Shown: in pieces, positions 1 to 5,863 of the stretch | How positions within the stretch are numbered: position 1 is the stretch's first letter | Layout: each line of letters opens with the position of its first letter | Source of the DNA: DATKEK01 sp035512195 | Lineage (GTDB): Bacteria; Pseudomonadota; Gammaproteobacteria; Burkholderiales; Eutrophovitaceae | Direction: 5' to 3' | Assembly (NCBI GenBank): GCA_035512195.1 | Contig: DATKEK010000059.1 | Coordinates: 1-7,438, forward strand | Length of the DNA: 7,438 bases | Translations under genes and position numbers: made by a program | The notes under the pieces: model-generated | What the model was told of the DNA's origin: nothing | Seen by the model: the letters and a program-made list of their open reading frames with translations, nothing else | Database searches by the model: none

Positions 1-1140
1 CTTGAAGCAAAGCTGGCCACCATCGATTCGGCGCGCGAAGCTGCGGTCGCGGCACGTCAGCTTCCCGACCCGAAACTGATGGCCGGGATCACGAATCTTC
101 CGCTCGACGGACCGGAGGCTTTCTCGGTTTCGAGCGACTTCATGACCATGCGCATGATCGGCATCACGCAGGATTTCCCGCGCCGGGAAAAGCGCGAGCT
201 GCGCGGCCAGTTGCTGGAGCTGGACGGCGTGCGCAGTGCTTCGGAACTCGAATATCTGCGCCAGCAGATAACGCGCGACACCGGGCTCGCGTGGCTGGCC
301 GTATGGCGCGAGACCCGAGTCGCGGAACTCATTCGCGCGAAACTGCGCGAGACAGAAGAGCAGATCGACACCCTCATCATCTCGCTGCGAAACGCGCGCG
401 CCACTACCGCCGATGTCGCTTTGGCAAGGGTTGAGCTTGAAACCCTTGCTGATCGCGAACGAGAAGCCAAGGGTCGGGAAGCCGCCGCGCGCGCTGCGCT
501 TGGACGTTGGATCGGCGGCGAACATGCGCGGTCGCCGCTGCCCGAAGTACTGCCGACCGTCACGGTACCGCCTTCCATGGCTCGAGATCTCTTGCGCGCA
601 GTTGAAACCCATCCGCACCTGCGGGCATCCGCAACCACGGTCGAGATCGCAGAGCGCGAAGCCAGTCTCGCCCATCTTTCGACCAAACCCGACTGGAATC
701 TGCAGGTGCTGTATGGCCAGCGCGGCCCTGCGTATTCGAGCATGCTGACAGTCCAGATCGGCATCGACCTGCCGCTCTTCCAGACCAACCGCCAGGACAG
801 ACTGATTCGATCCCGTCTTGCTCAGGCAGACGAAGCGCGCGCCTTGCGCGAGGACATGTTGCGCCAGATGCGCGCGGATCTGGCAGGCCTTTACGCGCTT
901 TGGGAATCCAACCGGCAACGCGCCGATGCATTCCGCGCAAAAGTCCTCCCTGAGGCGCGCTTGCGGCAGGACGCCGCTGCGGTGGTCTATCGTTCGGGAA
1001 AGGGTTCGCTGTACGAGGTTCTGCTGGCGCGGCGGGCGTTCCTCGATCTTGAAATCGAAGCCCTGGAACGGGAGGTCGAGGCGGTTCGCGATGCGGTGCG
1101 GATCGCCTTCTATACCGAGCATCATGGAGACACACAATGA
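1..1140 (+). CDS. TolC-family outer-membrane factor of a Cu/Ag RND efflux system (CusC/SilC role), N-terminus cut by window edge
   Basis: This is the outer-membrane channel subunit expected to carry metal from the CusBA pump across the outer membrane as a trimer. The frame is open from base 1, so the ATG at 79 is probably internal; 379 residues are visible. TolC-family outer-membrane factors are usually about 410-460 residues, so the signal peptide and first helix are missing. Two OEP repeats are recognisable. The first has a beta-strand region around residues 35-60, including GITQDFPRR, a pattern typical of metal-efflux outer-membrane factors, followed by long charged helices. The second has strands at about 230-260 ending in the family-typical LPLF (257-260), then helices to about residue 370. 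Heptad-like Ala/Arg/Glu-rich stretches fit the periplasmic alpha-barrel. A lipobox cannot be assessed because the N-terminus is absent. The stop codon overlaps the cusB start. The family call is firm. The CusC role is inferred from the neighbours, since sequence in this family predicts substrate poorly. Confidence 0.9.
   Translation, partial: LEAKLATIDSAREAAVAARQLPDPKLMAGITNLPLDGPEAFSVSSDFMTMRMIGITQDFPRREKRELRGQLLELDGVRSASELEYLRQQITRDTGLAWLAVWRETRVAELIRAKLRETEEQIDTLIISLRNARATTADVALARVELETLADREREAKGREAAARAALGRWIGGEHARSPLPEVLPTVTVPPSMARDLLRAVETHPHLRASATTVEIAEREASLAHLSTKPDWNLQVLYGQRGPAYSSMLTVQIGIDLPLFQTNRQDRLIRSRLAQADEARALREDMLRQMRADLAGLYALWESNRQRADAFRAKVLPEARLRQDAAAVVYRSGKGSLYEVLLARRAFLDLEIEALEREVEAVRDAVRIAFYTEHHGDTQ
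1126..1129 (+). promoter_or_regulatory. Shine-Dalgarno site for cusB inside the end of the upstream gene
   Basis: GGAG lies 7 nt before the ATG at 1137 and within the last codons of the outer-membrane factor gene. It supports 1137 as the cusB start over the next in-frame ATG at 1152. With the ATGA overlap it indicates re-initiation or coupled translation. Confidence 0.6.
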
Positions 1141-2693
1141 ACATCCGATCCATGCATGTGGCTGGACTGACGCTGATCGTCTTGCTGACGGGTGTCGGTG
1201 GCGGTTACTGGCTTGCCAATCGCGGAATGCAGGACACGGCGTCGATGTCCACCATGGCAGCCAATGACAGCGCCTCGCAAGGCGAAACCGCACACAGGAA
1301 TCGGGAACGCGAGATCCTCTACTGGCACGACCCGATGTTTCCGCAACACAAGTTCGACACACCGGGCAAATCCCCTTTCATGGATATGGATCTCGTACCA
1401 GTCTATGCGGATGAAAGCGCAGGCACGAACACCGTACGTATAGACCCGGCGCTCGCACAGAGCCTTGGCGTGCGTACCGCAACCGCGGAGCCCGGAACTT
1501 TCTGGCGCCGCGTCGACACAGTGGGAACCGTGCAGGCCGACGAGCGCCGCATCAGTGTGTTGCAGAGCCGTGCGGCTGGCTGGCTGGAGAAGCTGCACCT
1601 GCGTGCGGTGAACGACCCGGTCAAGCGTGGCATGCCGGTGGCGGAAATCTACGCCCCGGAACTGCTCGCCGCCCAGGAGGAATTCCTGCTCCTGCTTTCC
1701 CGTCCCCACTCGGGGAGCGCCCTTCTTGACGCGGCGCGCGAACGGCTGTCCCTGCTCGGGCTGGGCGAGAGGCAGATTCGCACACTCGAGCAGCGCCGCG
1801 AACCGACGCGGCGCGTGGTCCTGCATGCGCCCGCTTCCGGCATCGTCACGGAAATCGGTGCACGCGAAGGCGCCGCAGTCTCGCCGGGCATGCCGGTGGT
1901 CAGCATCGTCGACCTGTCGCGGGTGTGGATTGTCGCGGCGGTACCCGAGATGCAGCTGTCCTGGATCCGCACGGGCAGTCCGGCGGAAGCCGTCATCGAG
2001 GCGATGCCCGGCGAAAAATACGAGGGCGAAGTGGAGTACATCTACCCGGACGTCGATCCGCAAACGCGAACAGTCAAAGTCCGCTTTACCACGGACAACC
2101 CGGAACATCAGTTGCGGCCCGGCATGGTGACCAGCGTCACGCTGTTCGGTGGACCGAAGCGCGACGTGCTCCTGGTTCCGCAGGAAGCCGTGATCCGCAC
2201 CGGCGAGCGCAACGTCATCGTTGTCGAAGAATCTGCGGGCCGGTTCCGTGCCCAGGAAGTGAAGATCGGGCTTGCTTCCGGGAACCAGGTCGAGATCACC
2301 GACGGACTGAAGGCCGGCGAGCGCGTGGTGGTCTCCGGACAGTTCCTGATCGATTCCGAAGCCAGTCTGCGTGGCGCGATCAGCCGCCTGGGCAATGGCG
2401 CGGAAGAAGCGGAGGCCGAGCGAGACAGCGCAAGCGAAGACGCGGGCGAAACGCGCGAGCATGTTGCCGAAGGCAGGGTCGAGAAAGTCGATCCGAAAGC
2501 CGGAAAAGTAGTCATTTCGCATGGGCCCGTCCCGTCGCTCGAATGGCCTCCGATGACCATGGGATTCGTGGTCCGGGACAAGGCGCTGCTCGAACAGCTC
2601 GAGCCGGGACAAGCGATCGAATTCCGCTTCGTTGAAACCGAGGACGCCTACGAAGTCACTGGCGCGAACGTAAACAGCGGGGCGGCACAATGA
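1137..2693 (+). CDS. cusB: CusB/SilB-type periplasmic adaptor (membrane fusion protein) with a fused C-terminal CusF-like copper/silver-binding domain
   Basis: This periplasmic adaptor links the CusA pump to the outer-membrane channel and hands Cu(I)/Ag(I) to the pump. It has 518 residues, longer than E. coli CusB (about 407), and the excess is a C-terminal domain. In order: a hydrophobic signal/anchor segment (about 8-27) with no lipobox cysteine; a heavy-metal-binding segment (about 61-92) with DPMFP and PFMDMDLVP; lipoyl/barrel-sandwich halves (about 136-160 and 226-260) flanking a short alpha-hairpin (about 165-225); beta-barrel and membrane-proximal domains (about 261-410); an acidic linker (about 420-441); and a CusF-like domain (about 443-511). 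Met67, Met82 and Met84 have the same spacing (15, 2) as the metal-binding M21/M36/M38 of mature E. coli CusB. His462, Trp470, Met473 and Met475 reproduce the spacing of CusF H36, W44, M47 and M49. There are no cysteines. The start at 1137 is supported by an SD at 1126-1129 and the 4-bp overlap with the gene before it. The gene overlaps cusA by 4 bp. SilB of Cupriavidus metallidurans has the same fused architecture. Confidence 0.95.
   Translation: MNIRSMHVAGLTLIVLLTGVGGGYWLANRGMQDTASMSTMAANDSASQGETAHRNREREILYWHDPMFPQHKFDTPGKSPFMDMDLVPVYADESAGTNTVRIDPALAQSLGVRTATAEPGTFWRRVDTVGTVQADERRISVLQSRAAGWLEKLHLRAVNDPVKRGMPVAEIYAPELLAAQEEFLLLLSRPHSGSALLDAARERLSLLGLGERQIRTLEQRREPTRRVVLHAPASGIVTEIGAREGAAVSPGMPVVSIVDLSRVWIVAAVPEMQLSWIRTGSPAEAVIEAMPGEKYEGEVEYIYPDVDPQTRTVKVRFTTDNPEHQLRPGMVTSVTLFGGPKRDVLLVPQEAVIRTGERNVIVVEESAGRFRAQEVKIGLASGNQVEITDGLKAGERVVVSGQFLIDSEASLRGAISRLGNGAEEAEAERDSASEDAGETREHVAEGRVEKVDPKAGKVVISHGPVPSLEWPPMTMGFVVRDKALLEQLEPGQAIEFRFVETEDAYEVTGANVNSGAAQ
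2463..2669 (+). other. CusF-like Cu(I)/Ag(I) metallochaperone domain fused to CusB
   Basis: This encodes CusB residues about 443-511, a small beta-barrel domain of the CusF family. The core motif has His462 (codon 2520-2522), Trp470, Met473 and Met475 (codon 2559-2561), matching in identity and spacing the His, two Met and cation-pi Trp that bind Cu(I)/Ag(I) in E. coli CusF. An acidic, low-complexity linker separates it from the adaptor core, so it is probably mobile and could reach the N-terminal methionine site. No separate cusF lies between the genes, so this domain probably supplies the chaperone function in cis. Confidence 0.9.
2679..2682 (+). promoter_or_regulatory. Weak Shine-Dalgarno-like site for cusA
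   Basis: GGGG sits 7 nt before the ATG at 2690, inside the cusB coding end. It is a poor match to AGGAGG. Translation of cusA therefore probably depends largely on coupling through the ATGA overlap at 2690-2693. Confidence 0.3.
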
Positions 2694-5600
2694 TCGCGCG
2701 CCTCATCCGCTGGTCGATCGACAACCGGTTTCTCGTGCTGATGGCGAGCGCTCTGCTCACGGCGTGGGGCGCGTACTCCTTAACCCGCACGCCGCTCGAC
2801 GCGATTCCGGACCTGTCCGACGTACAGGTCATCGTCAAGACCACCTGGCCCGGGCAGTCGCCCCGCGTGATGGAGGACCAGGTCACCTATCCGCTGACCA
2901 CGACGATGATGTCGGTCCCGGGCGCGAAAGTGGTACGCGGATATTCGTTCTTCGGCGATTCGTACGTGTATGTGCTGTTCGAGGACGGCACCGATCTGTA
3001 CTGGGCGCGTTCGCGCGTGCTCGAATACCTCAGCCAGATCCAGAGCCGTCTGCCGGCCACCGCCACCACCGCGATCGGCCCGGATGCCACAGGCGTGGGC
3101 TGGATCTACGAATACGCACTGGTGGACCGCACCGGCAAGCACGATTTGGCCCAGCTTCGCGCGCTGCAGGATTGGTTCCTGCGCTATGAGCTGAAGAGCG
3201 TACCGGACGTCGCCGAAGTCGCGACCATCGGCGGCATGGTTCGACAGTACCAGGTCGTACTGGACCCCGAGCGCCTGCGCGCCTACCGGATCCCGCACCA
3301 GCGCGTAGTGGAAGCCATTCGCGCCGCCAACAACGAAACCGGCGGATCGGTGATCGAGATGGCGGAGGCGGAATATATGGTCCGCGCGCACGGCTATCTC
3401 CGTTCGCTGGACGACTTCCGCATGATCCCGCTGGGTGTCGACCGCGATGCCACGCCCATCCTGCTGCGCGATGTGGCGCATGTGCAGATCGGACCGGAGA
3501 TCCGGCGCGGCATTGCGGAGCTGGACGGCGAAGGCGAGGTCGTCGGCGGTGTCGTCATCATGCGCTACGGCAAGAACGCGCTCGAGACGATTCGCGCGGT
3601 AAAAGTCCGGCTGGAGAGCCTTAAACCGGGCCTGCCGAAGGGCGTAGAGATCGTCGAGACCTACGATCGCTCGGCTCTGATCGAACGCGCGGTCGAAACG
3701 CTGACGCACCGGCTGATCGAGGAATTCATCGTGGTGGCGCTGGTGTGCGTGCTGTTCCTGTGGCACCTGCGCTCGGCCTTCGTCGCCATCATCACACTGC
3801 CGCTGGGCGTGCTCGCCGCGTTCATCGTGATGCACTACCAGGGGATCAACGCCAACATCATGTCGCTGGGTGGCATCGCGATCGCCATTGGCGCAATGGT
3901 AGATGCCGCCGTGGTCATGATCGAAAACGCCCACAAGAAACTCGAGGCCTGGCGGCACGCGTTCGGACATGAACCGACCGAATCCGAGCGTACACGGCTG
4001 CTGGGAGACGCAGCCTCGGAGGTCGGGCCGGCGCTGTTCTTCAGCCTGCTCATCATCACGCTGTCGTTTGTGCCGATCTTCGCCCTTCAGGCGCAGGAGG
4101 GGCGCCTGTTTTCGCCGCTCGCGTTCACTAAAACTTACGCGATGGCAGCCGCGGCGGGGCTGTCCGTGACGCTGGTGCCAGTGCTGATGGTCTACTTCAT
4201 CCGCGGGCGCATCGCGGACGAGGCGCGCAATCCGCTCAACCGATTCCTGATCGCAGCCTATCGGCCGGTGATCGGGATCGTGCTGCGCCATCCCTGGCTT
4301 ACCATCGGGATTGCCGTGGCCGTGCTCGCGGCCAGCGTTTATCCCGTCCGTCAGCTCGGAAGTGAGTTCATGCCGCCTCTCGACGAAGGCGACATGCTCT
4401 ACATGCCGACCACGCTGCCGGGGCTGTCGGCCGGCAAGGCGGCGCAGTTGCTGCAGCAGACCGACCGGATCATCAAACAGTTTCCCGAAGTGCACCGCGT
4501 ATTCGGCAAGATCGGGAGGGCGGACACGGCGACGGACCCGGCCCCGCTGGAGATGGTGGAGACCACCATACAGTTCAAGCCCCGCTCGCAATGGAGGGAA
4601 GGACTGAGCCCGGAAGAACTCGTCGCCGAGATGGATCGCGCGCTGAAAATCCCCGGTCTCGCGAACATCTGGATTCCACCCATCCGCAACCGCATCGACA
4701 TGCTGGCCACCGGCATCAAGAGCCCTGTCGGCATCAAGATCGCAGGCGCCGACATCCGCGCCATCGAAGAAGTCGCTACACATGTCGAGCGAGTGGTACG
4801 CGAGGTACCCGGCGCGACTTCAGTGCTGGCCGAGCGGCTGTCCGGCGGGCGCTACATCGATGTGCACATCGACCGCCAGCAGGCCGCACGCTACGGGCTA
4901 AGTATCGACGATGTCCAATCGCTGATCTCGATCGCCATCGGCGGTCAGAACATCGCTTATACCGTCGAAGGCCTGCAGCGCTTCCCGATCAACGTACGTT
5001 ACCCGCGCGAATTGCGCGACAGCCCGGAGAAACTGGCGCAACTTCCCATCGTCACGGCATCGGGTATGCAGATACCGCTGTCCGCGGTCGCCCGGATCGA
5101 ATTGAGCGATGGGCCGCCCATGCTCAAAAGCGAGAACGCGCGGCTGTCTGGCTGGGTCTACGTCGACATCCGCGGCCGGGATCTCGGCTCCTTCGTCGCC
5201 GATGCCAGGCGGGCGGTGGCGGCAGAGATTGATCTGCCGCCGGGATACTCCCTGACCTGGTCGGGCCAGTTCGAGTATCTACAGCGTGCAGCAGAACGCA
5301 TGCGGATCGTGGTGCCGTTTACGCTCGCGATCATCTTCGTTCTGCTCTTTCTCATCTTCCGCAATTTTGTCGAACCGCTGCTCATCATGGCGACACTCCC
5401 GTTCGCGCTGGTCGGTGGGGTGTGGCTGCTTTTCATTCTGGGGCATGAAGTATCGATCGCCAGCGTGGTCGGCTTCATCGCGCTCGCGGGCCTCTCCGCC
5501 GAGTTCGGCGTTATCATGCTGATCTATCTCGACCAGGCGGTCGCAGCGCACAAAAAGGAGGGGCGGCTGACGGAACTCGACGATCTGCGCCACGCCATCG

Positions 5601-5815
5601 TCGAAGGCGCGGTATTGCGAGTGCGCCCCAAGGCGATGACCGCCGCAGTCATCGTCGCCGGTTTGCTGCCGATCATGATCGGCACCGGTACCGGTTCGGA
5701 AGTCATGCAGCGCATCGCCGCGCCCATGGTCGGCGGCATGATTACGGCGCCTTTGCTATCGATGGTGGTGCTGCCGGCGGCGTACTTCCTGATCTACCGG
5801 CGCAGGATGCGATGA
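2690..5815 (+). CDS. cusA: CusA/SilA-type heavy-metal RND efflux pump, Cu(I)/Ag(I) specific
   Basis: This proton-driven inner-membrane pump exports Cu(I)/Ag(I) through CusB and the outer-membrane channel. At 1041 residues it is close to E. coli CusA (1047) and alignable over its whole length. Twelve membrane segments are visible: about 14-31, 345-358, 363-382, 390-412, 447-464, 483-504, 537-553, 873-890, 896-917, 921-946, 982-1002 and 1011-1035. Two large periplasmic loops lie after segments 1 and 7. The three-methionine site is intact: Met572, Met622 and Met671 match E. coli M573/M623/M672, with nearby Arg83, Glu566, Asp616, Glu624, Arg668 and Lys677 also kept. The proton-relay residues Asp405, Glu938 and Lys981 are present. 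The transmembrane methionines Met391/Met1006, Met403/Met485 and Met410/Met500 are kept. The funnel pair M271/M755 is not: these are Ile271 and Asn754. The start at 2690 overlaps the cusB stop. The Met set argues against a Czc-type Co/Zn/Cd pump. No regulator is visible in the window. Confidence 0.97.
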   Translation: MIARLIRWSIDNRFLVLMASALLTAWGAYSLTRTPLDAIPDLSDVQVIVKTTWPGQSPRVMEDQVTYPLTTTMMSVPGAKVVRGYSFFGDSYVYVLFEDGTDLYWARSRVLEYLSQIQSRLPATATTAIGPDATGVGWIYEYALVDRTGKHDLAQLRALQDWFLRYELKSVPDVAEVATIGGMVRQYQVVLDPERLRAYRIPHQRVVEAIRAANNETGGSVIEMAEAEYMVRAHGYLRSLDDFRMIPLGVDRDATPILLRDVAHVQIGPEIRRGIAELDGEGEVVGGVVIMRYGKNALETIRAVKVRLESLKPGLPKGVEIVETYDRSALIERAVETLTHRLIEEFIVVALVCVLFLWHLRSAFVAIITLPLGVLAAFIVMHYQGINANIMSLGGIAIAIGAMVDAAVVMIENAHKKLEAWRHAFGHEPTESERTRLLGDAASEVGPALFFSLLIITLSFVPIFALQAQEGRLFSPLAFTKTYAMAAAAGLSVTLVPVLMVYFIRGRIADEARNPLNRFLIAAYRPVIGIVLRHPWLTIGIAVAVLAASVYPVRQLGSEFMPPLDEGDMLYMPTTLPGLSAGKAAQLLQQTDRIIKQFPEVHRVFGKIGRADTATDPAPLEMVETTIQFKPRSQWREGLSPEELVAEMDRALKIPGLANIWIPPIRNRIDMLATGIKSPVGIKIAGADIRAIEEVATHVERVVREVPGATSVLAERLSGGRYIDVHIDRQQAARYGLSIDDVQSLISIAIGGQNIAYTVEGLQRFPINVRYPRELRDSPEKLAQLPIVTASGMQIPLSAVARIELSDGPPMLKSENARLSGWVYVDIRGRDLGSFVADARRAVAAEIDLPPGYSLTWSGQFEYLQRAAERMRIVVPFTLAIIFVLLFLIFRNFVEPLLIMATLPFALVGGVWLLFILGHEVSIASVVGFIALAGLSAEFGVIMLIYLDQAVAAHKKEGRLTELDDLRHAIVEGAVLRVRPKAMTAAVIVAGLLPIMIGTGTGSEVMQRIAAPMVGGMITAPLLSMVVLPAAYFLIYRRRMR

Positions 5816-5863
5816 ACTCGTGTCGTGGGTTCGCTGGCAGTTCAGGGCGCATTCCGATGCCCG
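5816..5863. other. Short convergent intergenic gap
   Basis: These 48 bp separate the cusA stop from the stop of the restriction gene on the opposite strand. There is a small imperfect inverted repeat (5846-5862; GCAT/ATGC core, TCCG loop, plus two G-C pairs after a bulged base) with no T-run on either side. I see no gene, promoter or convincing terminator. Confidence 0.6.

Noticed and set aside
57..788. 243-codon minus-strand frame opposite the outer-membrane factor gene
   Set aside because: Ser/Arg-rich translation without domains, fully overlapping a real coding region.
1122..2690. 522-codon open frame on the minus strand opposite cusB
   Set aside because: It mirrors a clearly conserved gene. 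GC-rich codon bias commonly leaves the antisense frame open, and the translation is His/Arg/Asp-rich with no recognisable domain.
2780..4783. 667-codon open frame on the minus strand opposite cusA
   Set aside because: It is antisense to the conserved pump, with low-complexity His/Asp/Arg composition and no motif. It is best explained as a codon-bias shadow.
2690..5815. Assignment of the pump as CzcA (Co/Zn/Cd)
   Set aside because: The three-methionine site and the transmembrane Met pairs match CusA, and the adaptor carries CusB/CusF-type Met/His/Trp ligands.
5846..5862. Small inverted repeat that might be a bidirectional terminator
   Set aside because: The stem is only about six pairs with a bulge and there is no T-tract on either strand, so it was not called.
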